Assembly (NCBI GenBank): GCA_025355585.1
Contig: JANXZJ010000037.1
Span: 1 to 58,405 of the forward strand
Length of the DNA stretch: 58,405 nt
Reading direction: 5' to 3'
From: Mariniphaga sp.
GTDB lineage: Bacteria; Bacteroidota; Bacteroidia; Bacteroidales; Prolixibacteraceae
Each line of letters opens with the position of its first letter. The stretch's first letter is position 1. The translations under genes and the position numbers were made by a program. Shown here piece after piece: positions 1 to 8,600 of the stretch. The notes below the pieces were generated by a model. That model did not search any database. It was not told where the DNA came from and saw only the letters and a program-made list of their open reading frames with translations.

Positions 1-251
1 TATATGCTATCAGATTTAAATTTCAATGTGGAATGATTAACAACTGCACCTTTACCGCGTATGCGGTTACAGTATTGTAGAATAGGTGATCGTTTTTTCC
101 TGGCGCATCTGCCGGGGTTCATAGAAGACGAATGATCTATGCGCCTTTATTCAAAACCCATCATTGGTTGTCATCTTTAACCGCTACGCGGTAATTCATC
201 GCTATGACTATGTTGTTTCTACAATAGTTAAATCGCTACGCGATAAGATGA
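1..251. repeat. Palindrome-rich intergenic repeat, copy A
   Basis: This segment recurs almost base for base at 362-595. It contains three short GC-rich palindromes of the form ACCGCGTATGCGGT, ACCGCTACGCGGT and ATCGCTACGCGAT in an AT-rich background. Copy A has about 17 extra bases (near 121-140) compared with copy B. The copy may start before the window. No convincing gene lies inside. The pattern looks like a dispersed intergenic element of a Bacteroidota genome; its function is not known to me. Confidence 0.8.
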
Positions 252-361
252 TAAAATACATTTTCTCTCTGTTGCCTCCGTATTCTTCCACTCGTAAATC
301 GTAAATATCCTGTTAAGAATTAACAAGAAAAGATACCGCAAAATCATCTGATCTCATTTTG

Positions 362-595
362 TATATGCTATCAGATTTAAATTTCAATGTGGAATGATTA
401 ACAACTGCACCTTTACCGCGTATGCGGTTACAGTATTGTAGAATAGGTGATAGTTTTTTCCTGACGCATCTGCCGGGGTTAATAGCGCCTTTATTCAAAA
501 CCCATCATTGGTTGTCATCTTTAACCGCTACGCGGTAACTGATCGCTGTGACTATGTTGTTTCTACAATAGTTAAATCGCTACGCGATAAGATGA
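362..595. repeat. Palindrome-rich intergenic repeat, copy B
   Basis: Second, same-orientation copy of the element at 1-251, separated from it by about 110 bases of unrelated AT-rich DNA. The three palindromes are kept; scattered substitutions and one indel separate the copies. A 61-codon reading frame crosses the element on the minus strand (313-498), but it simply translates the repeat and I do not call it a gene. Confidence 0.8.
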
Positions 596-651
596 AAAAT
601 AATTAAACATCATTTCAGCATTATAATTTTCACTAAATACTTTAAAAAGAA

Positions 652-688
652 AGCCACTTTATCAGTTTTGATTACTGATAAAGTGGCT
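652..688 (-). terminator. Rho-independent terminator of the DUF1080/HEAT gene
   Basis: A perfect 14-bp stem (652-665 with 675-688) and 9-nt loop lie 22 bases beyond the stop codon of the minus-strand gene at 711. On the minus strand the stem is followed by a T-rich run (TTTCTTTTTAAAG). It closes the two-gene 3-keto-glycoside unit. Confidence 0.85.
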
Positions 689-710
689 TAACTTCCAATG
701 ATATACAATA

Positions 711-3700
711 CTATTTCTTGCTTAGATCTTTCAACCTGATGTTTTTGAATTTAACTACCGAACCGTGTCCAAGGAATCCGATATGACCTTTCTCACGCAA
801 GAGTCCGGGATGTTCCTTGTGATCCAATGTTCCGTTTTTGGATGCTTCCTTGATATTACCTTCAAGAATTACTGTTCCGTTCAGTGTTACCTTGATGTTC
901 GGCCCTTTGGCAACCACTTCCTCGTAGTTCCACTGTCCTAAAGGCTTCAGATAACCTCGTTTTGCAGGAATCACACCATAAACCGAACCGTGATACTGGT
1001 AAGGTGCAAGTGTTGCATAAACAGGATCTTCGTTATCAAGTACCTGAAGTTCCATTCCCACATAGGCTGCATCGCCTTCGAGTGGCGCACGGATACCGAT
1101 TCCGTTGTTGGCTGCAGGTGTTAACTGGAATTCAAAACGATACACGAAATCACCGTATTCATCTTTTGTGAAAAGGTTACCATGTGAAGGTCCATTATCA
1201 ATATGAAGAACGATCTCTCCGTTTTCGGCATGATAATCGGTCGTATTACCCACCCATCCTTCGAAATCTTTACCGTTGAACAACGGTTTGAATCCGTCCT
1301 TGCTCTCTTCGTCCGAAACTGTGAATGCGTTGTTATTCAATTCCTGAACATACACATCACGGAATGCAAGGTCTGTACCGTGTGCCTGCAGTTCAATGGC
1401 TTCTTTTGGGAAGATAGGGATTGAACGATCCCAGTAATTCTCCAGTGTTACATTGTCCACCACCAATTCGCCGTTGAGAAACACAGTTACTTTGTCGCCA
1501 ACCATTTTTATACGGAAGGTATTCCACTCTCCAACCGGATTATCGGCCACCTTTGAAGGTTTTGCCGGATTCTTCTGATTGTTGTAAAGACCACCTGAAC
1601 CAACCTGTGCACCTACCTCAACGCGTGAAGTATCCCAGATCTGAACCTGCGGCGATCCTCTGAGATAAATACCGCTGTCCCCTTTTTTGGTAATCCGCCA
1701 GTCAACAACCATTTCGAAATCGCCGTACTGTTTCACCGAACAAAGGTTATCGCCTTCGCCGTTAAACGTGATGCAACCGTCTTTTACCGACCAGTTATTC
1801 TTCAATTTAAGATCGGCTTCTGCCTGTTTCTTTTCGAATTCTTTTGAATCCATTTTCTTCCTTGTGATAGGATTCCCTACCAACCCATGCCATCCCGAAA
1901 GATCCTTTCCGTTGAACATCGGTACAAGACCATCTTCGTAGGTCATATCTGCAAGGTATTTAACGATACGGGCTTTGTTGTAGTCACTCTCATCTCCCGC
2001 GATGGTATTAATCACTTTATTGAGAGCATCGCGAACAACAATACCTGACATTCCTTTTTGTCCTTCTGATGGTAACGTAATTTCCATCACTGAAAAGCAA
2101 GCGTCATTTTTTATATCCGCATCATCAAGAAATGGAACCGTAGCAATAAGTGATAAGAATGTTCTCACCTGTCCCATCGATCTTACAATCAGCGACCGGT
2201 CTTTTGAATCGGTTGCAAGCGGAATCATCTTGCGGTACTGTAGCAATTTCTGATCATCGGGCAATACCGAGCTTCTGATCTGACGAATAAAACCTTTAAG
2301 TGCGCCTGAACGCTTTTCACCGGTTGAAGTTTTACAGATTTCATACAGTGCAGCTGATGCAGATGCGTCTTTCCAGTTGATTAATGCATTAAATGCAGCA
2401 TCGCTTTCTTCCTTGTTGGAAGAACCGATGTAACCCGTTACTGCTTTGAGTGCCTGTTTGCCACCTAAACGTGGCAGGACTTCCAGTATACGCCCTTTTT
2501 TAGGTGCATTGGGCAGTTGAGCGAGCAATGGTGCCACCTGGTTGTCTTCGCCTTTCAGATCGGATGCAGCGTTAACGAGTGCATCCTGAATATTTTTAAT
2601 CTTTACATTGTCATCTGTCGCAAACAGGAGTTTCAATAGCTGATCGATATCTTTTGCAGACGAAATATTTTTCATCGCTGCGTAAGCTGCCGATTTAATT
2701 TCAGCATTTGCGTTACCGGTATATCCATACACCTGTGCAAAATAACGTTTACCTGACTTTGCACCTATGATACCAATGATCTGTGCTTTTGAGCTTTCGG
2801 GTGAACTATCCAAAATTGCTGCCAGCGGATCAAGACTTTTCTCATCCATCAGCGACATCAATGTTGTAGCTGTAAATACAGGTTGGGTGCCACTCTTCAG
2901 AAGCGCAATCAGCTCCGGAATAGCATCTTTCCCTTTAAGTTTTGCTGATGCCGTAATTGCAGCTTCGCTTACCTCAACTGATTTATCCGAAAATTGTTTC
3001 CTTATAAAATCGGAAGCGGTAAGGTCCCCTTTCTTACCAAGCATCGTAATGATCTCCGCTTTTACTTCAGGTACTGCTTTGTTTGCTTTGGCGATCCATA
3101 ATTTGGTTGATGCCAGTTTACTTTTCTCAACAAGATTCAATACAGCAAACCTGTATGCTTTGTCGCTGTTATCAAAAGCTTTCAGCAGTTTGGGTTGTGC
3201 CTCTTTTTCGAAATATTGATTGTAAATGGCCAGTCCGGCGGCATTGGTATGCAACTGAGTTGGCAGACTCAACTTCATCATCTCCTCACAAGCTGTACCT
3301 GCAAGCTTTGTTTCACCATTTTCTCCCAAACGTTGGGCATAAGTTACAAAAGCCTGTGTTGCATTCGAAGGTTCGTAAACAAATCCGGCTTTGCGCGCTC
3401 CGTCCAAGAGTGGCTGATACGATTCGGGTGCTGCAATTGCGGCAACAGCAGCAAGTGCAACTTTCTGAAGATTCTTATTATCGGAAGTAATACTTTTCAG
3501 GATTGCACCATTTGCAGGCTTAAACCGCAGTTCACCAAGCGCTTTCGTAATTGTAACGGGTGAATTGCCCTGAACTTTTGCCAAGGCATTAAGAAGTTCG
3601 TTTTTAGCGGCTTCACTTGCTACCGTTGTAAGCAACGATGTAGCCGGTTCGCATAACTCGTTATTCGTAAGATAGGGAGCTGCCGCTTTTACCGCATCAT

Positions 3701-4103
3701 CCTTGCCAACCAATTGCAGCTGGCGCATAAAGAATGCTTTGGTTTCAGCATCGGGTGTTCTGTTCATCGCAAGAATAAAGTTCTTTTCTGCAAAAGCCCT
3801 CTTATCTTCTTTCGTGTTTTGACAGGCGTACCGTGCTAATCCGTTAATGGCGTATACGACAGCCGAATTGTCCCCTTTTCCCGATGGGGTCATCTGGTCT
3901 GCCAGTTTTTGAAATCCCTCATCACCCAGTGAGATCAGTTCTTCCATGAGTTTATCACGTTGCGGAAGGTTATTTGTAGGCATCTGCGCGAGCAGGTCAG
4001 CAATCTTTGTGGCGACTGTCCTGTTCTCCTGTGCCGACAAACCAGGCGTGATCAGCTGCAAAGCAAACACGATTATCAAAAGAGAATTAAATATCTTCTT
4101 CAT
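711..4103 (-). CDS. Secreted HEAT-repeat protein with two DUF1080 (3-keto-glycoside hydrolase-type) domains
   Basis: A 1130-residue protein with an N-terminal signal peptide (residues 1 to about 24, ending LSAQ). Residues about 30-700 are alpha-helical HEAT-like repeats (many A/L-rich 30-40-residue units). Two DUF1080/PF06439 beta-sandwich domains follow: the first from about 720 (LVPMFNGKDLSGWHG) to about 925, the second from about 935 (FKPLFNGKDFEGW) to the end. Known family: DUF1080 proteins act on 3-keto-glycosides, either by hydrolysis or by elimination/hydration. The gene lies 21 bases after a Tat-exported Gfo/Idh/MocA oxidoreductase, which could supply the 3-keto substrate, so I infer a periplasmic glycoside-degrading pair. 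The HEAT part may bind a partner or substrate. Two DUF1080 domains in one chain is the odd point; whether both are active is not visible. Confidence 0.88.
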   Translation of the reverse strand: MKKIFNSLLIIVFALQLITPGLSAQENRTVATKIADLLAQMPTNNLPQRDKLMEELISLGDEGFQKLADQMTPSGKGDNSAVVYAINGLARYACQNTKEDKRAFAEKNFILAMNRTPDAETKAFFMRQLQLVGKDDAVKAAAPYLTNNELCEPATSLLTTVASEAAKNELLNALAKVQGNSPVTITKALGELRFKPANGAILKSITSDNKNLQKVALAAVAAIAAPESYQPLLDGARKAGFVYEPSNATQAFVTYAQRLGENGETKLAGTACEEMMKLSLPTQLHTNAAGLAIYNQYFEKEAQPKLLKAFDNSDKAYRFAVLNLVEKSKLASTKLWIAKANKAVPEVKAEIITMLGKKGDLTASDFIRKQFSDKSVEVSEAAITASAKLKGKDAIPELIALLKSGTQPVFTATTLMSLMDEKSLDPLAAILDSSPESSKAQIIGIIGAKSGKRYFAQVYGYTGNANAEIKSAAYAAMKNISSAKDIDQLLKLLFATDDNVKIKNIQDALVNAASDLKGEDNQVAPLLAQLPNAPKKGRILEVLPRLGGKQALKAVTGYIGSSNKEESDAAFNALINWKDASASAALYEICKTSTGEKRSGALKGFIRQIRSSVLPDDQKLLQYRKMIPLATDSKDRSLIVRSMGQVRTFLSLIATVPFLDDADIKNDACFSVMEITLPSEGQKGMSGIVVRDALNKVINTIAGDESDYNKARIVKYLADMTYEDGLVPMFNGKDLSGWHGLVGNPITRKKMDSKEFEKKQAEADLKLKNNWSVKDGCITFNGEGDNLCSVKQYGDFEMVVDWRITKKGDSGIYLRGSPQVQIWDTSRVEVGAQVGSGGLYNNQKNPAKPSKVADNPVGEWNTFRIKMVGDKVTVFLNGELVVDNVTLENYWDRSIPIFPKEAIELQAHGTDLAFRDVYVQELNNNAFTVSDEESKDGFKPLFNGKDFEGWVGNTTDYHAENGEIVLHIDNGPSHGNLFTKDEYGDFVYRFEFQLTPAANNGIGIRAPLEGDAAYVGMELQVLDNEDPVYATLAPYQYHGSVYGVIPAKRGYLKPLGQWNYEEVVAKGPNIKVTLNGTVILEGNIKEASKNGTLDHKEHPGLLREKGHIGFLGHGSVVKFKNIRLKDLSKK

Positions 4104-4124
4104 ATGTCTGTTATTTTTCTATAA

Positions 4125-5396
4125 TTAAATTGTTGTCCAGGGTGCACGCATTGGCTGATGAATTAACCGGTTGGCGGCATCATCGTTGATAAACTGTTGC
4201 TGATCCGGATCGAAATGAAGCGTTCTTCCCAATCGTACAGCAAGGATTCCCATGTTCACAAGTGTACATGAGCGGAATCCGTTCATCTCGTTCAATGCAA
4301 ATTTCTGACGCGTTCTTACCGATTCTGAGAATGTAGTGATTCTTGGTTCAGGATCAGGAAGCGTTTCGATAAACTGGTTCAGCTTGGGGATATCCGATTC
4401 AAAACCTTTGAAGATCTTTCCGTTTGGCCCTTCAATATAAGCGGCATCTTTATCCTTATTTTCACCGTCAAGGATTATCTTGCATCCGTCGGCATAGGTA
4501 TATTCGATTCGTCTCCAGCTGCCTACAGCATATTCGTGCTGTTGTGGTGCATCAACCTCAACTTTTATCGGACTTGTATGATCTTTTCCAAGCAGATATT
4601 GAACAGGATCAAGGTAATGTTGTCCCATGTCTCCAAGACCGCCACCATCATAATCCCAGTATCCACGGAATTTAGAGTGAACATGCTCTGGATTATAAGG
4701 TCTGAAAGGTGCAGGCCCTAACCAGAAATCGTAATCCAACTCTTCGGGAACAGGCATTGTCGGAAGATTGGTCTCACCTCTCCAGTAAAACTTCCAGTCG
4801 AAGCCGGTAATACCGCTCACCGTTACTTTAAGCGGCCATCCTAAGATACCACTATCGATCACTTTCTTCAGCGGTTTAACTTCTGTTCCAAGACCATAGA
4901 AATTGTCTTTAAAACGGAACCATGTATTCAGGCGGAACATGCGGCCATGTTTATTAACCTCTTCCACAACCCGCTGACCTTCACCAATCGTCCTTGTCAT
5001 TGGTTTTTCACACCAGATATCTTTTCCTGCACGTGCCGCTTCAATGGCCATCAATCCATGCCAGTGAGGAGGTGTTGCAATATGAACGATATCAATATCA
5101 GGGCGAAGCAACAACTCACGGTAATCATGGTAAGTCTGTACTGAATTGGGAATCATCGACTGCGCCAATTGCAGGTGCTTTTTATCAACGTCACAAATGG
5201 CAACCACTTTTGTCCCTTCATAAGGTATATGGCCGCGACCCATGCCGCCCACACCAATAATCCCTTTTGTAAGTTGATCACTTGGAGCAACATAACCCGG
5301 TCCTCCTAAAACATGGCGCGGGATAATCATCATTCCGGCTGCGATGGCTGCCGTTGATTTCAGGAAATCTCTTCGATTTGGGGATTTCTTTTCCAT
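4125..5396 (-). CDS. Tat-exported Gfo/Idh/MocA family oxidoreductase
   Basis: A 423-residue protein that opens with a twin-arginine signal (NRRDFLKSTAAIAAG), so it is exported folded with its nucleotide bound. The NAD(P)-binding Rossmann start is GIIGVGGMGRGH near residue 45. The family hallmark CEKPM is near residue 133, and an active-site-type GDMGQHYLD motif follows near 255. Members of this family oxidise sugars or glycosides at C3, or reduce the keto form. It is the first gene of a two-gene unit with the HEAT/DUF1080 protein, which supports a role in making or handling 3-keto-glycosides. The sugar substrate cannot be read from sequence. Confidence 0.92.
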   Translation of the reverse strand: MEKKSPNRRDFLKSTAAIAAGMMIIPRHVLGGPGYVAPSDQLTKGIIGVGGMGRGHIPYEGTKVVAICDVDKKHLQLAQSMIPNSVQTYHDYRELLLRPDIDIVHIATPPHWHGLMAIEAARAGKDIWCEKPMTRTIGEGQRVVEEVNKHGRMFRLNTWFRFKDNFYGLGTEVKPLKKVIDSGILGWPLKVTVSGITGFDWKFYWRGETNLPTMPVPEELDYDFWLGPAPFRPYNPEHVHSKFRGYWDYDGGGLGDMGQHYLDPVQYLLGKDHTSPIKVEVDAPQQHEYAVGSWRRIEYTYADGCKIILDGENKDKDAAYIEGPNGKIFKGFESDIPKLNQFIETLPDPEPRITTFSESVRTRQKFALNEMNGFRSCTLVNMGILAVRLGRTLHFDPDQQQFINDDAANRLIHQPMRAPWTTI

Positions 5397-5436
5397 ATTA
5401 TTTAATTGATTTGTTTGGAATACGATTACTCTGAAG

Positions 5437-5444
5437 CAAAAATA
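5437..5444 (-). promoter_or_regulatory. Candidate -7 box of the oxidoreductase/DUF1080 unit
   Basis: On the minus strand the bases read TATTTTTG, an exact match to the Bacteroidota -7 consensus TAnnTTTG, about 40 bases before the oxidoreductase start codon. I do not see a well-spaced -33 TTTG, so this is only a candidate. Confidence 0.35.
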
Positions 5445-5596
5445 AGATTTACTTGGACAATGCCTTTAAATTTTCAGAAGTATTTGGCACATATGAATAT
5501 TTTTTAGGAATTAATGCTTTCAAAATTGCTGTTCCCATCTATCTAAAATGTATTTAACTTTACAGCCGATTTAAGCGTAAACTAAAATATATTCAG

Positions 5597-6223
5597 ATGA
5601 AGCATGAATGGAAGAAATCGGAAAAGAGTTTTTATTTTCCCAATGTTAAACCGGAGAAAATTGTGGTACCGAAATTTAACTTTTACACAATTCAGGGAGA
5701 AGGAAATCCAAACGATGACAGTTTTGCTGAATACGTAGGTGTATTGTTTTCGTTATCGTATGCCATTAAAATGGGTCTGAAATCCGGAGAATCAGTGCCT
5801 AAAAACTACAATGATTATGCGGTTTATCCCCTCGAAGGAGTTTGGGATATCAATGAAGAAGCTAAGCTTAATATGAATGGTAAACTTGATAAAAACACGT
5901 TGGTCTATAAGCTGATGATCAGGCAACCTGCTTTTATAACTGCCGATTTCGCCGCACAAAACATTGAACTTACAAAAAAGAAGAAACCACATCCACTTTT
6001 AGATCAGGTCAAATTTGAGACGATCGAAGAAGGAAGTTGTGTTCAAATGTTACACATGGGAAGCTTCGACAATGAACCATTGAGTTTTAAACTAATGGAA
6101 CAATTCGCCGAAGAGCAGCAATTAAAACGTAAATCCATGACCCATCGTGAGATCTACTTGTCGGATGCCAGGAAAACAATACCGGAAAGACTTAGAACGA
6201 TATTAAGGTTTCAGGTGGAATAA
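5597..6223 (+). CDS. GyrI-like small-molecule-binding domain protein
   Basis: A 208-residue cytoplasmic protein without signal peptide. It matches the stand-alone GyrI-like (AraC effector-binding domain) type: an early KIVVPKFNFYTIQGEGNP segment, a central FSLSYAIKM helix, VYPLEGVWDI, and a C-terminal GSCVQMLHMGSF strand followed by the conserved (R)EIYLSDARKT segment. Relatives bind hydrophobic small molecules, and some hydrolyse cyclopropanoids or act as gyrase inhibitors; I cannot tell which applies here. It is monocistronic, and its stop codon lies 8 bases from the stop of the convergent histidine kinase gene. Confidence 0.85.
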   Translation: MKHEWKKSEKSFYFPNVKPEKIVVPKFNFYTIQGEGNPNDDSFAEYVGVLFSLSYAIKMGLKSGESVPKNYNDYAVYPLEGVWDINEEAKLNMNGKLDKNTLVYKLMIRQPAFITADFAAQNIELTKKKKPHPLLDQVKFETIEEGSCVQMLHMGSFDNEPLSFKLMEQFAEEQQLKRKSMTHREIYLSDARKTIPERLRTILRFQVE

Positions 6224-6231
6224 ATTGCTAT

Positions 6232-7428
6232 TTAAGCGCTTTCATCAAATTGAATGTCGTCGGCACTTTCAATTTGGTTTAAAGGCTTCTCTATGGGTAA
6301 GGTGAAATAAAAGGATGATCCCTCTCCTTCTATGCTTTCAACCCAAATTTCACCCCCATTTTTCTCTAAAAAACCTTTCACGAGTAGTAATCCAATTCCT
6401 GCACCCTTGTTTTCCTGCCTAGCACTCGAAAGGACTTTCAATTGTGGTGTAAAAAGCTTTGCCTGAATTTCTTTTGACATTCCAACTCCGGAATCTTTTA
6501 TTTCAACAATGATTTTATCCTCTTTTCTTTTTGCGGATACTGTAATCTTTCCTCCCGGACGGGAATGTTTTATAGCGTTTGAAACGATATTTTGCAAAAT
6601 AGATAGCAACATCTTTCCATCCGCAAAAACACTTTCATTTTCTTCAATTTCGTGATGAAGATTGATCGCATTCAATTCAGCTGTTTCGTTTAAAGTATCA
6701 AAAACCTTTTTCACATACTTTACGAGTTCAATTTTTGTCGGAGAAAATACTTCTGACGCATATTTTATTCTCGCCCACTCCACGAGATAGTCCAACATAT
6801 TTAACTCATCCTTTGATGATTTATAAACGAGGTCGAGCATTTCTTTAACATCAGTTTGCTCCATTGTACTAAAATTGGATTTCAAATATTTAGCCGCTCC
6901 AATCATACCTGTTAAAGGGCTTCTTAAATCGTGCGAGAGTATTGCAAGAACACTTTCCTTATGGGTATTCAGCTCTTCAAGATCTCTTACATATTTTTTG
7001 ATGGCATCTTCTGATTTCTTACGCTCTGTTAAGTCCCGGAGAATCTTAACGTATCCTAACATCTCTCCGTCTTTACCAGTGAGAGGAAAAACTAAACCAT
7101 ACGCGTAAAACTTGCTCCCGTCTTTACAAATATGCCACCGGTTATCTGTCGCGCGCCCCTCTTTTAACGCAGTCTCAATCTCATTTTTCGGAATGCCAAG
7201 TTTTATATCTTCCTCTGTAAAGATAATGTCAAAATGTTCACCAATAATTTCATCCGTTTCATAACCAAATATCTTAGTTGAACCTGAGCTCCAACTGTTG
7301 ATGATGAATTCTTCATCAAGCGTAAAAATTGAATAATCCTGCAAGCTGTCAATTATCTGGCTGTAAAATTCAGTAGTGGGAATGTAACGACTTTTAAGAA
7401 TTCTAGAATTGTTTTGCTCGTCTTTCAT
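6232..7428 (-). CDS. Cytoplasmic PAS-domain sensor histidine kinase
   Basis: A 398-residue kinase with no membrane segment. A PAS domain spans about residues 18-140 (FTLDEEFIINSWSSG; PAC-type LTGKDGEMLGYVKILRDLTER). A linker helix leads to HisKA with the phospho-acceptor His166 in SHDLRSPLTGMIG. The HATPase_c domain carries the N box (ILQNIVSNAIKHS), G1 (DSGVGM) and G2 (GAGIGLLLVKG). It senses an intracellular signal, probably redox, light or a ligand bound to PAS. No response regulator is adjacent, so it is an orphan kinase whose partner lies elsewhere. Confidence 0.93.
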   Translation of the reverse strand: MKDEQNNSRILKSRYIPTTEFYSQIIDSLQDYSIFTLDEEFIINSWSSGSTKIFGYETDEIIGEHFDIIFTEEDIKLGIPKNEIETALKEGRATDNRWHICKDGSKFYAYGLVFPLTGKDGEMLGYVKILRDLTERKKSEDAIKKYVRDLEELNTHKESVLAILSHDLRSPLTGMIGAAKYLKSNFSTMEQTDVKEMLDLVYKSSKDELNMLDYLVEWARIKYASEVFSPTKIELVKYVKKVFDTLNETAELNAINLHHEIEENESVFADGKMLLSILQNIVSNAIKHSRPGGKITVSAKRKEDKIIVEIKDSGVGMSKEIQAKLFTPQLKVLSSARQENKGAGIGLLLVKGFLEKNGGEIWVESIEGEGSSFYFTLPIEKPLNQIESADDIQFDESA

Positions 7429-7639
7429 TGGATAATTTAAATAGTATATTTTTTAAAAAGGGTTCCTTAAATAATTCAAAATTTGTTTAAACCTTACACC
7501 GCCTCAAATGTAATGGATTGCACGATATTTAGCGCATTTTTATCGCAAATTCGGGTTTGCAAAGGCTTTAACCTTCCTTCCTATCTAAAAAATGACCCGG
7601 GACTTTGTCTCAAACATGGAAAAACTCTCAGGATTCAGA

Positions 7640-8134
7640 TTACTTTCCTGCTTGTTTAAATGTGTAATGCTTTTGCGATAAATAGCTGTAGACGGCAATA
7701 ATAACAGTGGCTATTGCTTTTGAAATGGTAGGATACCAGTGAAATTGTTCGACAAACAGCTTTAAGAATACGTAATTCAACAATATACACATGAATACGG
7801 TCACACCATAACGGAAAAGCTGAATGTGACCACGCAGATCAGATTGTGAAAAAGTGATGTATTTGGCGAGCAGAAATCCCAAAGGGAAAGTGATGCAAAA
7901 GGAAATGATAAACGCTGTTATATGCGGACTAATCGCCACAAACCCAAGATCGAGTATTTGCTTGTGAAGAATGAAATTGTAGCTGATAAAATACAGAAAG
8001 AGATCTATCACCATGTTCCCGCCTCCACAGACAAGATAAAGGAATGTTTCGCGCGAAAGAAACCGCGAAAACCAGGGGTAAAACAAGTCAGCAATGCTGA
8101 CAATAATATCTCTCGCCTTCGATGCAATAATCAT
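7640..8134 (-). CDS. GtrA family membrane protein
   Basis: A 164-residue protein with four predicted membrane helices (about residues 25-50, 62-85, 98-118 and 125-148). The family signatures are present: FLYLVCGGGNMVIDLFLYF at the start and SYLSQKHYTFK at the end. GtrA/PF04138 proteins take part in moving lipid-linked sugars across the inner membrane for surface polysaccharide or teichoic acid decoration. It is followed on the same strand by no partner glycosyltransferase, so its glycan is unknown. The DUF423 gene lies upstream with a 30-base gap and may be co-transcribed. Confidence 0.88.
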   Translation of the reverse strand: MIIASKARDIIVSIADLFYPWFSRFLSRETFLYLVCGGGNMVIDLFLYFISYNFILHKQILDLGFVAISPHITAFIISFCITFPLGFLLAKYITFSQSDLRGHIQLFRYGVTVFMCILLNYVFLKLFVEQFHWYPTISKAIATVIIAVYSYLSQKHYTFKQAGK

Positions 8135-8164
8135 TTGAATGCTTTAAATGATAAACAGATTAAA

Positions 8165-8542
8165 CTATTTTGAAGATGTTAACTTGCGGCAATGTACAAA
8201 TAATAAAATCCATGCAGCAATCCAGGTGACACCTCCACACGGAGTGATAATACCCAAAGCGTTAACACCTGAGATTGCTAAAACATATAGAGAGCCTGAA
8301 AACAAAATGATACCTGTCATGAAAAGATAGGCTGACCATTTCAATGCATTGGACTGATTGAAATTCATCAGAATTCCCACCGCTAAAAGGGCAAAGGTGT
8401 GATAAAATTGGTATTGAACGCCTGTTTTATAAACCTCAAGCATTTCAGGACTGATGATTGCCTTCAACCCATGTGCTCCAAATGCACCTAATGCGACCGC
8501 TAAAAGACCACTTAATGCGGCTACTGATAATACTAACTTCAT
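8165..8542 (-). CDS. DUF423 small membrane protein
   Basis: A 125-residue protein of the DUF423 (YgdD-like) family, recognised from the N-terminal ALSGLLAVALGAFGAHGLK followed by GVQYQFYHTFALL. It has four hydrophobic helices over nearly its whole length, so it is an inner-membrane protein of normal family size. Function is unknown for the family. It sits between the ABC exporter genes and gtrA on the same strand. Confidence 0.92.
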   Translation of the reverse strand: MKLVLSVAALSGLLAVALGAFGAHGLKAIISPEMLEVYKTGVQYQFYHTFALLAVGILMNFNQSNALKWSAYLFMTGIILFSGSLYVLAISGVNALGIITPCGGVTWIAAWILLFVHCRKLTSSK

Positions 8543-8600
8543 TTTTTTATCTGATGTATTTTTGAATAAAGCGCTTCATCAACTGCTAAGATTTCAACCA

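Noticed and set aside
313..498. 61-codon minus-strand frame across the left repeat
   Set aside because: It is a translation of the palindromic repeat; copy A would give a broken version of the same frame, and no start context is visible.
2767..3219. 150-codon plus-strand frame inside the HEAT/DUF1080 gene
   Set aside because: It is antisense to a clear long gene and results from its codon bias; the product resembles no protein.
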